Below are positions 1 through 8,764 of a DNA stretch of 16,206 bases, piece by piece. Where the stretch lies: NCBI GenBank assembly GCA_031370675.1, contig JANMQT010000286.1:1-16206 (forward strand), given 5' to 3'. Made by a program: the position numbers and the translations under genes. Positions within the stretch are counted from its first letter, which is position 1; each line of letters begins with the position of its first letter. The notes under the pieces were generated by a model. The model saw only the letters and a program-made list of their open reading frames with translations, ran no database searches and had not been told where the DNA came from. Source of the DNA: SZAS-18 sp031370675 (GTDB lineage Bacteria; Verrucomicrobiota; Verrucomicrobiia; Chthoniobacterales; SZAS-18).

Positions 1-1748
1 GTGACGCTCTGCGCCGGCAGCGTGATCGTAAGCTGCGTAGCGGTCAGCGTAGCGTTCGAAGGCGCCAGCGGCTGAATCGCGGTGTTCGCGCTGGTCAACC
101 GCCACAGTTCCGCCGTTCCGGTTGCGACAAACACTGCCAGATTCACCTGCGCATTTCGGGCGCTGGTCTCCTTGTTGATCAGCATGAGCGTCAGCCGGCC
201 GTCGCTGACGCGCTGCGCCGCGTAAAAACCGAAAATGTTCGGATCTGGAATCGGCGTCAGCCGGACTCGCGTGTCGCCGAAAGTTGCATGGGCCCCGTCA
301 TAATTGCGGAACATCTTGAAGCCGGAAGCAGCGAACGCGTTGGGCGTCGGAAACACCGTCGCCAGGTCCAGGCCCTCGCGACCGAAGATTCCAAGCACAT
401 CCGCCAGCGTTGTTCCGCCGTTGATGTCATCATCCGCGCCCCAGTTGTATTCCGTGATGCCGATCTTCATGCCGGGATCATTGCGCGACACCCATACTTT
501 CATGCGCGGGATGAGCCGGATTTGCGTGTCGATGTAGGAGGGCACGCCCACGGCTTGTTCGTCCACGTAGCTGGGATCCCACAAGGACCGCGTCGAGCGG
601 TTCCGCAGCGTCCGCGTGGCGGCCGATGCGTCGGCATTCAGTGACACCGTCTGCGGATAGTAATGCAGCGTGAAGTAATCGACGAGCCGGCCCTCGATGG
701 GCGCCACGGCCGCCAGTTGGCCCAGCAACCACGGGAGATAGAATCCATCCGGATTCGCGGCGCTGGTCGTGCGATAGCCGCCGGCCTGATCGCCGTCCAG
801 AGGAAAGGTGCTGAAGGCATTCGGATCGCCATTGCCGTACCGATTGTTGGCGTATTGCCGGTCAAACGCACTGACGAGGTAGCCGAACCAGGACGACGTT
901 TCGGGCGCCAGCACGATCGCGCCGGGCGCACGCTGCTTGACCATTCGCGCGAAGTTTACCAGGCGGGTCACCGAAGCGGTCGACGTGTCGCCCTCATTCA
1001 CCGGATTGAGGGTACCATTCGGTCCGCCGCCATCGGGCCGGACGACATCGCGATGCGTATCGGCCCAGAGGTCCGGCTCGTTGTCCATGGTGAAATACCG
1101 CAGCGCGGCAAAGCCCGACGGATGCGCCTGCAGATAATCCACAAACCCCATCTGCAGCGTGAGCGAGTTCGGCGCACTCGAATCGGATTTTAGGTTGGAG
1201 ATGATCTTGCGTGTGAATCCGCCGCCCCCATCGAAGAGTCCATTTCCGGCATCCGCGAAGAAATTTGCATCATTGCCCAGTTGCGCTCCGTATTTCGCGA
1301 TCGAAAAACTCGCGAGCTTGGCGCCGCCCGGTCCCAGCTTGGACAGCCAGTCAATCGTCGGAATTGTCACGGTCGGCTCCGCACCACCGTTGCGCGTGGT
1401 CGAGATGAAGAGATCGCTCTCGCGCTGATCGTTGCTGGCGGAGCCGTCGGCGGGCAGGCTCTCGAAGTAAAAATCCTGACCGTGGTTTTCGACGTTGAGC
1501 TGCCAGTGGTAACGCGTCGCCAGATTCCCGCCGTTGCGCACTAAGCTCGCATTTAGATTGCGGATGGTCGCACTCGAGACCGTGCCAAACGGATCGGTGA
1601 GGTAATTGATTCCGTAGATCAGCGGTGAAATTGGCTGCCGGTCCTGGGTCACGTCCACCGTCACGGTCACCGTCTGGGCCAGGAGAGCCGGTGCCCACAG
1701 TCCGACGCAAAGAATCCAAAGGCGCGCGCGCGCGGGTCGACGAGGCAT
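1..1748 (-). CDS. GH44 family endoglucanase/xyloglucanase, secreted (3' end cut by window edge)
   Basis: Glycoside hydrolase family 44 enzymes cleave beta-1,4-glucans such as cellulose derivatives and xyloglucan with a retaining mechanism. The frame is open from ATG at 1748 to the window edge, giving 582 codons without a stop. Residues 1-24 look like a signal peptide: an Arg-rich start, a hydrophobic stretch and LLA before Q25, so export is expected. The mature protein starts with a beta strand and PLIYGIN, then NGGNLATRYHW, as in GH44. MDNEPDLW has E224 as the likely acid/base. VDYFTLHYYPQ follows, and ITEYNWG has E433 as the likely nucleophile, followed by ADVLGIFGREG. The part after about residue 480 looks like the beta-sandwich domain. 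Additional modules may lie beyond the edge. It is divergent from the gene at 1859. No strong ribosome binding site is visible, but this is the first Met and it precedes the signal peptide. Family call is firm; exact substrate is not. Confidence 0.9.
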   Translation of the reverse strand, partial: MPRRPARARLWILCVGLWAPALLAQTVTVTVDVTQDRQPISPLIYGINYLTDPFGTVSSATIRNLNASLVRNGGNLATRYHWQLNVENHGQDFYFESLPADGSASNDQRESDLFISTTRNGGAEPTVTIPTIDWLSKLGPGGAKLASFSIAKYGAQLGNDANFFADAGNGLFDGGGGFTRKIISNLKSDSSAPNSLTLQMGFVDYLQAHPSGFAALRYFTMDNEPDLWADTHRDVVRPDGGGPNGTLNPVNEGDTSTASVTRLVNFARMVKQRAPGAIVLAPETSSWFGYLVSAFDRQYANNRYGNGDPNAFSTFPLDGDQAGGYRTTSAANPDGFYLPWLLGQLAAVAPIEGRLVDYFTLHYYPQTVSLNADASAATRTLRNRSTRSLWDPSYVDEQAVGVPSYIDTQIRLIPRMKVWVSRNDPGMKIGITEYNWGADDDINGGTTLADVLGIFGREGLDLATVFPTPNAFAASGFKMFRNYDGAHATFGDTRVRLTPIPDPNIFGFYAAQRVSDGRLTLMLINKETSARNAQVNLAVFVATGTAELWRLTSANTAIQPLAPSNATLTATQLTITLPAQSV

Positions 1749-1858
1749 GGGACCACTATAAGCTCGGGTAGCGGCGAAGGGGAAGTATCGGAGAAGCCGG
1801 CGGCCGCCACTCCGCGAGTGAGAAAAACTGCGGATTTTAGACGCAAAACCCCCGGCAA

Positions 1859-2149
1859 ATGCGATATTCAAAGATGAAGCAAAGCACTGCTGAAGCCACC
1901 CCCAGGGCGGGCGACGTCCCCCGGCCGTTCGCTGAGGGGCTGATCCATGATGCCAGGGTGTATATTCGCGGGAATCCGACGCGCTCGCTCGCCATCGCCG
2001 TCGGGTCGGGGTTCGTCCTGCAATCCGCGCCGGTTGGGCGCCTCATCGGCGGGCTGGCTCGAGTCGGTTTTGCACTGCTCCGGCCAGCACTGATCGTCCT
2101 CGGCGGCATCAAAATCTGGGAAAAAGTCAAACATCGTGAAATCCTCTAA
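1859..2149 (+). CDS. Small membrane protein, DUF883/YqjD-like flavour
   Basis: Predicted protein of 96 residues with no recognised enzymatic domain. The N-terminal 35 residues are polar. IRGNPTRSLAIAV then leads into a weakly hydrophobic stretch (about residues 43-60), and a second hydrophobic segment (about 68-85) is followed by a basic end, KVKHREIL. The R-x-NP motif before a helix resembles the C-terminal anchor of DUF883/ElaB/YqjD proteins, which tether to the inner membrane and have been linked to ribosome binding in enteric bacteria; here that is only analogy. A second in-frame ATG at 1874 would remove five residues, and neither start has a good ribosome binding site. The next gene follows 19 bp after the stop, so the two are probably co-transcribed. 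Role unknown. Confidence 0.65.
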   Translation: MRYSKMKQSTAEATPRAGDVPRPFAEGLIHDARVYIRGNPTRSLAIAVGSGFVLQSAPVGRLIGGLARVGFALLRPALIVLGGIKIWEKVKHREIL

Positions 2150-2168
2150 TCCTCTCCCTCTGCACGTT

Positions 2169-2582
2169 ATGAACCAAATCGACACCTCTTCTCTTCCCGA
2201 CAACGCCTCCGCCAGCGAAATGCTCTATCCCGAAGAGGCCACCTTCACCCGGCGGGTCGAGGCCAGCGTTCGGGCCAACCCCGTCCCGGTCATCGTCACC
2301 GCCGTCGCCATCGGTGTCGCCGCCGGCGTGGTTATACGCCTTCTCACACGCGACACGACCCCGTCAGGCCGGGCTGCGGAATTCTTTCGTCGCGCCTCCG
2401 ATCAGTTCCGTGACGCCTCGGATCAGCTCCGGGATTATGTCGAGCCGTTCGCCACCAATGCGCGCAGCGGACTCACCAGCGGGATTTCGCGCTCCACTGA
2501 CGCGATTCGCGGCGTGGTGGACGATCTTCCGAGTATCAAGTCGCTCGGCACGCACCTGCGCGAGTGGTGGTTGGGCCGCTGA
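2169..2582 (+). CDS. Small membrane protein with a central helix and a long amphipathic tail
   Basis: Protein of 137 residues from ATG 2169; an in-frame GTG at 2136 would add 11 residues and overlap the previous stop by 14 bp. The N-terminal 40 residues are acidic and polar. VRANPVPVIVTAVAIG begins one transmembrane helix (about residues 36-59). After RDTTPSGR comes a helical region with a repeated RRASDQFRDASDQLRD pattern, suggesting a coiled coil or amphipathic helix, and the end is basic (REWWLGR). The R-x-NP motif followed by a hydrophobic helix is shared with the upstream gene, so both may belong to one DUF883-like group of membrane-anchored helical proteins. No catalytic motif is visible. 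A GC-rich inverted repeat follows 29 bp after the stop. Function unknown. Confidence 0.65.
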   Translation: MNQIDTSSLPDNASASEMLYPEEATFTRRVEASVRANPVPVIVTAVAIGVAAGVVIRLLTRDTTPSGRAAEFFRRASDQFRDASDQLRDYVEPFATNARSGLTSGISRSTDAIRGVVDDLPSIKSLGTHLREWWLGR

Positions 2583-2611
2583 TCCTCAGCTTCGGCGAAG
2601 GCTTGGAAATG

Positions 2612-2641
2612 CCGGTGCGGCGGCTATGCTCCGCGCACCGG
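2612..2641. terminator. GC-rich inverted repeat after the small membrane protein pair
   Basis: CCGGTGCG (2612-2619) is complementary to CGCACCGG (2634-2641), with a 14-base loop that can itself pair partly (GCGG with CCGC). There is no clear run of T after it, so a classic intrinsic terminator is doubtful. It lies in the 106-base gap before addB and may be a weak terminator, an mRNA-stabilising hairpin or a dispersed palindromic repeat. Confidence 0.35.
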
Positions 2642-2688
2642 TGCGTCGTTGAAAGGAATCTTCGCGGGCGCCGGTGACATCCCGCGCC

Positions 2689-5610
2689 ATGCCCGTCGCC
2701 CTCCGATCCTACGCCCATCTGGAGGATGCGTGGACGGACGGCCTTGAAGCGTGGTGCCGCGGGGCCACCGACGCGGCGCTGACGACGGGCGCACGGTCGT
2801 GGCTCGTCTGCGCGACCCGCGGCCAGGCCGCATGGATGAAAGCGAGGCTGCTGCGCGCCGGGGTGCCGCTGGTCGGACTCCATTTCCTGCCAGCCTCGAC
2901 GCTTCGTCGCGAATTGTGCCTCAGGCTGGGTGAGCCGCTCCCGGGCAGCGAACATGAAGCGCTGACGCTCGTGGCGCGTTCGCTCGCCGGGTCGGTTCCG
3001 GAGGATCGAGATTGCGTCGCGATCCAACAGCAGCCGGATGAATGGTTGCGCGCGTTGGAAGATCTCGACGCCGCTGGCTGGCTCGAGAACGCCGCGGAGT
3101 TCGCCCGCTTTGTGCCCAGGCCGCTTCGCCCCTTCGCCAGACGCCTTCGCAACGAAGCGGTTGAATGGCTCGTCGGTGTCGATCGACGTTTGCGGGAGCG
3201 TGCGACTGCTGCAGCGAAGCGCGCGGATCTTCGCGTCGCGATCCTCGGCTGGGAGGCATCGTGTTTCGGCCGCTGCGATTTATTGGCGGCTGCCATTGCG
3301 ACGTCGTCCTCCGCAACTTGTTTCGTTCCGCTTCCGCGCTTCGCCAACGAGGAGGTCCAGCAAGGATGGGTGCATTGGTTTTCGGAGGTGTTCGCGACCA
3401 CCGACTATCCTTGCGCAGCGTGGTCCGAACCGCGATTCGCCACGCTCGCGGGCCGGCTGGAAGGCGTGGACCTTGCCACGACGCCGGCGGAAGTCCCAGG
3501 TCTGCTCGTTGGCAGGACCTGGAGTGATCAAATCGAACTCGTCGCTGGAACGATCGCCCGCTGGTTGACGGATCACAGCACGGATCATGACCATCGACTC
3601 GTCGTGGTCCTGCCCACGCGCAATGCCACTTCCGTGGCCCTGGGTCGTCGTCTGACCGAATTCGGCATTAGGCACGAGAATGGCATCGGCGAGCGTCCCG
3701 AACCGGTCTGGGAGGCCCGCTTGCTGCGTGCGCTGGTTGACTACCATCGCGAGGGCTGCTCCGCCGCCGCCTTTCTCCGATTGCTGGCGGTGCGCGGCGA
3801 GGGCGTGAGCGATTCATGGCACGAAGCCGCCTCAGATCTCCTCCCGCGCGCTTTCGATCGTTTGCAAAGCGGGTTGGCGCGGCACCTCGCCGCGGATCCC
3901 CCCTTTGCGGAGATCGTCGCCGGGCTGGCTGACTGGCAAAAGGCAGAAAACCTGTCCATTCGGCGCGACCAGTTCGTTCGTTCCATTCGCGCGCTCCGGC
4001 TACCGACCCTGGTGGTCGAAAAAATCCACCGCCTGTTGGATCCCGTCTGGCCGTCACTTGAGCGGTGGTTTCGACCGGACGAACTTGTGGCCGGCGCTCA
4101 GTGGTTGGAATTCATCAACGAGGCATTGAATGCGATTCCGACCGCGCAAGCCGGCGGCGCGGCAAATGCAAGGCACGCGCGCGTGGTTCTCGCCACCCTG
4201 GTGGATGCAGCCACACAGACCTGGCAGGCCGTGATTCTGGCTGATGCCAATGACGAGGTCTGGCCGTTTCCCGTGGTGGAAAACCCGTTCCTGGTCGATC
4301 AGGTCCGGAGAGCGCTCAACGCGCGGCGCAAGCCCGGCCAACCACTTTTGCTAACCGCGTCCGACCGCGCTGGCATCGACGAAACGTGCTTCCTCGCGTT
4401 GCTCGAGAACTGCGATGGACCGTTTTGGTTTGCGGCGTCCGGCGCGCTGGCGGAGTCGCCGCATCGCACCGCCCATCCCAACGAATGGGCGCTGCGCAGC
4501 CTGATCGAAACATCGCCGAGCGCGTTGGACACCTGGAACGCGGCCCGGCGTCGGACGTTGCGGCCGACCGCGCTGCTCTCGAACGATGAGGCGTCTCATC
4601 TGGTGGCCGTGCGAAACAGCCGGCACGATCCGCGGGTTCCATTCGACGATTACTTTCTGCGCTTCGGCCCACTCGCCAATCCCCCGAAAGCGCTTCGCTC
4701 CTTCGCGGCTCGCACGCTGGAAACGCTCATGGCGACACCGGCGGAGCTTGCCTACAAGCTGGTCTTCGCTGCGACTTCACAGCGCGACGCAGAATCCCTC
4801 TTCACGCGGGAGGAGCGCAAGATTATCGGCACGATTGCCCACCGCTGGATGCACCGGCTGTTGGCGCCCGACGGGGATTTCGAGCAAAGGTTGAACAAGT
4901 CGCTCCTCCACGCTGCGCTGCTTCAGGGCATTGCAGCGCAGCGCATCATCTCGGAACGCGAACTGTCGCGGCAACTTCATCAGGCGGACAACGTCGCACC
5001 GACCGCTTGGTGGAAGAGTGTCTTTGGCCAGGCCGAACGTGTCGCGCGCCGATGGACCACGGCGCTGCTCGCGTCTCCGCTTGCTGACCGCAGTTTTCTC
5101 ATCACCACCGAACGCGCGCTCGAGGCTGCGCTGCCGGTCACCAAGTCGCCCCCGCTTTCGATTCATGGTCGCGTTGATCTGTGCCTGCTCGGCGAGACCG
5201 AGACGGTCGTGCTCGATTACAAGAGCAACGACAAACCCAAGCCGGTGAAGCCGGAATCGGTCGGCATCGATGGAGGGCACCTGCCGTTGGTGGCGTACCT
5301 GTGGCTGGCCCTCGCAAATGGACTCCCGCATCCTCGCGTCGGGCTGGTCAGCGCCGGCGGCCCGATCCAGGACGCGCTGGTCGGCGAAGCCGATCGTTCG
5401 CGGTTTGAAGATCTCCTCACCCAACTTGCGATGCGGCAACGGGAGCTGCTTTTCGGCCAGCTCGGTCCGCTCGTGGCGGGTGTCGACGGGCGCTGCGAAA
5501 CGCTGCCCATCGCAACCATTCCGGTATCGGTCGCAGTCCTCAAGCAGAAAGCCCTCGTCTCGGGCCTCGGTGCTTCAACCGTCGAAAGCGAGGAGGAAGT
5601 CGATGAATAA
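2689..5610 (+). CDS. addB: AddB-like subunit with C-terminal PD-(D/E)XK nuclease domain
   Basis: Partner subunit of an AddAB-type helicase-nuclease that processes double-strand DNA ends for RecA-dependent repair. The protein has 973 residues from ATG 2689; a GTG at 2674 would add five. The N-terminal part is an inactive helicase-like fold without a Walker A motif (LVCATRGQAAWMKARLL). A conserved helicase-type strand, WQAVILADANDEVWP, lies mid-protein. The nuclease domain near the C-terminus has GTIAHRWMH (H718), HGRVD (D830) and VVLDYKSN (D843, K845). The usual QxxxY motif is replaced by HLPLV (H864). The cysteine cluster that holds an iron-sulfur staple in Bacillus AddB is not visible; only one Cys lies after the nuclease core. 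Its last codons overlap the start of addA, so translation is probably coupled. Assignment rests on architecture and on the neighbouring UvrD/AddA-type gene. Confidence 0.85.
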   Translation: MPVALRSYAHLEDAWTDGLEAWCRGATDAALTTGARSWLVCATRGQAAWMKARLLRAGVPLVGLHFLPASTLRRELCLRLGEPLPGSEHEALTLVARSLAGSVPEDRDCVAIQQQPDEWLRALEDLDAAGWLENAAEFARFVPRPLRPFARRLRNEAVEWLVGVDRRLRERATAAAKRADLRVAILGWEASCFGRCDLLAAAIATSSSATCFVPLPRFANEEVQQGWVHWFSEVFATTDYPCAAWSEPRFATLAGRLEGVDLATTPAEVPGLLVGRTWSDQIELVAGTIARWLTDHSTDHDHRLVVVLPTRNATSVALGRRLTEFGIRHENGIGERPEPVWEARLLRALVDYHREGCSAAAFLRLLAVRGEGVSDSWHEAASDLLPRAFDRLQSGLARHLAADPPFAEIVAGLADWQKAENLSIRRDQFVRSIRALRLPTLVVEKIHRLLDPVWPSLERWFRPDELVAGAQWLEFINEALNAIPTAQAGGAANARHARVVLATLVDAATQTWQAVILADANDEVWPFPVVENPFLVDQVRRALNARRKPGQPLLLTASDRAGIDETCFLALLENCDGPFWFAASGALAESPHRTAHPNEWALRSLIETSPSALDTWNAARRRTLRPTALLSNDEASHLVAVRNSRHDPRVPFDDYFLRFGPLANPPKALRSFAARTLETLMATPAELAYKLVFAATSQRDAESLFTREERKIIGTIAHRWMHRLLAPDGDFEQRLNKSLLHAALLQGIAAQRIISERELSRQLHQADNVAPTAWWKSVFGQAERVARRWTTALLASPLADRSFLITTERALEAALPVTKSPPLSIHGRVDLCLLGETETVVLDYKSNDKPKPVKPESVGIDGGHLPLVAYLWLALANGLPHPRVGLVSAGGPIQDALVGEADRSRFEDLLTQLAMRQRELLFGQLGPLVAGVDGRCETLPIATIPVSVAVLKQKALVSGLGASTVESEEEVDE
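5591..5596 (+). promoter_or_regulatory. Strong ribosome binding site of addA inside the end of addB
   Basis: AGGAGG lies six bases before ATG 5603. It decides the addA start against the much longer open frame that extends back to 5270, and it allows ribosomes finishing addB to reinitiate on addA. It is the only perfect Shine-Dalgarno sequence I see before a gene in this window. Confidence 0.85.
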
Positions 5611-8600
5611 ATCCTCTCCGCTTCCGCCGGCGGACCAGGAGGCGCGTCAGCGCTTCATCGACGAGACCGATCTCAATTTTTGCGTCTGTGCCGGGGCGGG
5701 GGCGGGCAAGACGACCGCCATCACGCAGCGGATCGCCAGCCTCGCCGCCAAGCGCGGCTCCGATCCGCGATTGCTCTCGAAACTCGTCGTCGTCACGTAC
5801 ACCGTGCTCGCCGCCGAGGAATTGCGCACGCGCACGCTCCACGAACTATTGCGCCGCAAGCCGGGTCCCGGGGCTCCGCTCGCGAACAACGGCGTCTCCT
5901 CGCTTCGTCGGCAGGAATTACTTCGGGATTTGCGCGGCGCATTCTTCGGAACCATCCACGGTTTTTGCCTGAAGCTGATTCGAGACTTTGGCGGCCGGCT
6001 TGGATTACCGGGCAAGCCGGAGCTGGTCGAGGATCGGGAGCTCGATGAGGAATGGGAGCGGTTCACGCAGAGCGGTGCGCTCGACGATCTCCCCGTGCCC
6101 GGCGAGTTGCTGCGGCATCTGGCATTCCCTGAACTGCTGCGTCTCGCGCGCGGGCTGGCCACGGCGGATCTCGACGCGGTTCGCCACCGCCCCGCCGCGG
6201 GCTCCTACCCAGCTGCGCCCAATCCGGCTGCACTCGATCCTGCCGCGGTCGCGAATGCCAAGAGCCGCGCGGCCGCAGAACGGGATTTCGAGGCCTTCCA
6301 CGCGTGGCTCGAAGATCTAATGGTGCCCGGTGCCTTTGCCCCCCTGCCCGCTCTCACGTGCGGCAGCAAGGAATTCGCCGCGACTTTCCACGGCTGCCTT
6401 GCTGCGCTGCGGCAATGGATCTCGCGGTCGTCGCTGCAGGTCGCAGCCGACATGGCCGCGCGCTTCCGGGAACACCGCTTTGCCCGCGGTCGCTTGAGTT
6501 ACGCGGACCAGATCCAATGCGCGCGGCGTCTCCTCGATGATCCCGAGATTTTGCGCGAGATGCGGGCGCGCGGCTGGCTCGTCATTCTCGACGAGGCCCA
6601 GGACACCGACCGCGCCATGTTTGAAATCCTGACGGAGATCACCCGACCGCTCGATGCACCCCGCGGCACCTGGCCGGATGATGGCGACGGCCCGGAACCA
6701 GGCCGATTCTCGTTTGTCGGTGACGAACAGCAGTCGATCTATGGCGATCGCGCCGATCCCGCGGACTACCGGCGGTACGTGAACGCATTCCACGAGGGCC
6801 GCGGCGGTGGGTTGCTCACCTTTGACGTGACCATGCGCTGTGCGGTTACGGTCGTGGACGCCGTCAATCAAGTGTTCGCCGAAGGGCTCAAGCGGCAGGA
6901 GAACGTGGAATTCCGTGTACTAAAGCCGCGACCGGAGGCACCGCTCGGCGCCGTCTGGCGACTGCCGGTTCCAGAACCTCCGCCGGAAGCGGCGAAGGTT
7001 GAGCCGAAGTTTCTTCACGAGGCCGGATCCGTCGGTCGCTGGCTGCAGCAGCGCGGTCCCGCCGCCTTCGGCGCGGATTGCTGGTCCGATCTCGCCGTGA
7101 TCGCCCCGCGGCGGAAATGGCTCACGGCCGCCGCGCAATTGTGGACGCGCGACTTCCAGATTCCCGTGCGGGAACTTTCCTCCAACCAATCCCAGTTGGA
7201 GTCGCCCGCGATGAGCTGGCCCGTCGCCCTCCTCCATGTTCTGGTGGAGCCCCAGGATCGCTTCGAGCTGCTCGGTGTCTTGCGCGAACTTTTCGGCGTC
7301 TCCGACCCTGAACTCGCTGCTCAACATCTATCCGGCGGACTTTCGTTCTGGCCCGAGATTCCCAAAATAGCCACGGGCAATTCCGCGCGTTTGATCGACG
7401 CACTCCAAGGCCTGCACGATCTGCGCCACTTAATGGCGCAGGATGGCTTCTCGGCGGCCAAGCTTTTCGACGCCGCCCTCGTGACCTGTCGCTTGGAAGC
7501 CCGATTGAGCGCGCTTGGCTATGCGACCGACCATCTTCATCTGCTGCGCGCGCAGGCCCTCGACGCTGAGTGCGCGGGGATGTCGACGCGCGCGTGGGTC
7601 CGCGCGCTGGTGGCGTCGCTTTCGCAGCCTCCCGCCGAGGTAACCGACAGCGTGAACGCCGTCACGTTTCTGACCTGCCAAAAAGCCAAGGGGCTCGAAT
7701 GGCCCGTCGTGCTGCTGCTGGGTTTTGGCCGTCCCCTCAGGAAGGGCGGGAAGGCGGAATCCTTTCCGCGATTGGCGCAGGCCAGCAGGGGCCAACCCGA
7801 GGTCCAATTGCATGCCGAAAAGGATTCGGCGGACAAGGGCGAGGAGCGCGCCACCAACGCCGCCGAGTGGCAGCGCTTCTTGTACGTAACGATGACGCGA
7901 GCGAAGAATTTCCTGGTCGTGCCGGATTCATCGGCCTTGTACGTGAGCGTCGGATCCCGATCACCTCGGGCCGATTTCGCCGGCTTGGTCAATTGGGATG
8001 TCGCCGCGCCACCCCGCGGCTTTGTCGCCGCCCCGCCGCCAGGAGAAAGCCGTCCGTCACGCGTCTTGACCAAACCGGAACCCGAGTCAGCCCTCGTTGA
8101 GACGGATCCCGCCAATTTCGCCGCCGCGGCTCAAATCTCCCAGCAGATCCCGCAGGCGCAAACGCCCTCCCGCCTCGCGCACACAGACGCTGCAATTGAG
8201 CGCGCCAACGAAGACCCTGCGACGCCTCTCGCCGACCCGCTCAATGCCGATTTCGTTCCGCTGCTCGGCGTCGGTGGAAAGGAGTACGGCACCTTGTGGC
8301 ACGACGTGCTGCAGCAATTTCCCTGGGGCGGCGACGGGGAGAAGCGCAGCAACTTTGTGAAGTCAATCAGCCAGGCGATTCCCAAGCATGAACTTTGGCG
8401 CGAGCGCGCGCTGGCCGAACTCAAAACATTCGCTTCCTCGGAAGCGTGCGGTCAGATCGTCGCCAGCGGCGCGCTTTTCCAGCCGGAGATTCCGTTCGCT
8501 CATGCGATCGCCGGCGACCCTCCCATCTGGATCGAGGGCATCCTCGATCTCCTCGTCGTCCGCGCCGACGGGACCGCCTGGATCGTGGACTGGAAGACAG

Positions 8601-8764
8601 ACCGGCAGCGCGAAAATGAATCGGCCGGGGAGTTGCTCGCGCGCTTGCGTGACACCTACGCTCCCCAGCTCCAGGCATATGCCTATGCGCTTCGCGCGGC
8701 CGGGCGCGAAGTGACGCGTCGCACGCTCTATTCGACCGCGCTGGGCTCGGCGATCGATTGCTGA
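5603..8764 (+). CDS. addA: AddA-like UvrD-family helicase with RecB-type nuclease domain
   Basis: ATP-driven 3'-5' superfamily 1 helicase and nuclease subunit of an AddAB-type complex, expected to unwind and resect broken DNA ends. The protein has 1053 residues, slightly shorter than Bacillus AddA (about 1230). Walker A is CAGAGAGKTT (K36). Motif Ia is VVVTYTVLAAEELRTR. Motif II is ILDEAQDTD (D330, E331). Motif III is FVGDEQQSIYGDR (D374). Motif V is TCQKAKGLEWPVV (Q693 to V702). Motif VI is RFLYVTMTRAK (R766). The C-terminal nuclease has GTLWHDVL (H900), EGILDLL (D982), IVDWKTD (D996, K998) and QLQAY (Q1022, Y1026), all intact. The ATG overlaps the addB stop by 8 bp and has a strong ribosome binding site. 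The last 37 bp overlap the 3' end of the convergent phosphatase gene. Confidence 0.92.
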   Translation: MNKSSPLPPADQEARQRFIDETDLNFCVCAGAGAGKTTAITQRIASLAAKRGSDPRLLSKLVVVTYTVLAAEELRTRTLHELLRRKPGPGAPLANNGVSSLRRQELLRDLRGAFFGTIHGFCLKLIRDFGGRLGLPGKPELVEDRELDEEWERFTQSGALDDLPVPGELLRHLAFPELLRLARGLATADLDAVRHRPAAGSYPAAPNPAALDPAAVANAKSRAAAERDFEAFHAWLEDLMVPGAFAPLPALTCGSKEFAATFHGCLAALRQWISRSSLQVAADMAARFREHRFARGRLSYADQIQCARRLLDDPEILREMRARGWLVILDEAQDTDRAMFEILTEITRPLDAPRGTWPDDGDGPEPGRFSFVGDEQQSIYGDRADPADYRRYVNAFHEGRGGGLLTFDVTMRCAVTVVDAVNQVFAEGLKRQENVEFRVLKPRPEAPLGAVWRLPVPEPPPEAAKVEPKFLHEAGSVGRWLQQRGPAAFGADCWSDLAVIAPRRKWLTAAAQLWTRDFQIPVRELSSNQSQLESPAMSWPVALLHVLVEPQDRFELLGVLRELFGVSDPELAAQHLSGGLSFWPEIPKIATGNSARLIDALQGLHDLRHLMAQDGFSAAKLFDAALVTCRLEARLSALGYATDHLHLLRAQALDAECAGMSTRAWVRALVASLSQPPAEVTDSVNAVTFLTCQKAKGLEWPVVLLLGFGRPLRKGGKAESFPRLAQASRGQPEVQLHAEKDSADKGEERATNAAEWQRFLYVTMTRAKNFLVVPDSSALYVSVGSRSPRADFAGLVNWDVAAPPRGFVAAPPPGESRPSRVLTKPEPESALVETDPANFAAAAQISQQIPQAQTPSRLAHTDAAIERANEDPATPLADPLNADFVPLLGVGGKEYGTLWHDVLQQFPWGGDGEKRSNFVKSISQAIPKHELWRERALAELKTFASSEACGQIVASGALFQPEIPFAHAIAGDPPIWIEGILDLLVVRADGTAWIVDWKTDRQRENESAGELLARLRDTYAPQLQAYAYALRAAGREVTRRTLYSTALGSAIDC

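Noticed and set aside
288..1193. Plus-strand open frames over the left end
   Set aside because: The minus strand reads continuously as GH44 with signal peptide and both catalytic motifs.
2136..2168. GTG start for the second small membrane protein
   Set aside because: It is possible, but overlaps the previous gene, uses a rarer start codon and has no better ribosome binding site than ATG 2169.
5270..5602. N-terminal extension of the addA open frame
   Set aside because: It lies inside addB in another frame, has no helicase-like sequence, and a perfect ribosome binding site precedes ATG 5603.
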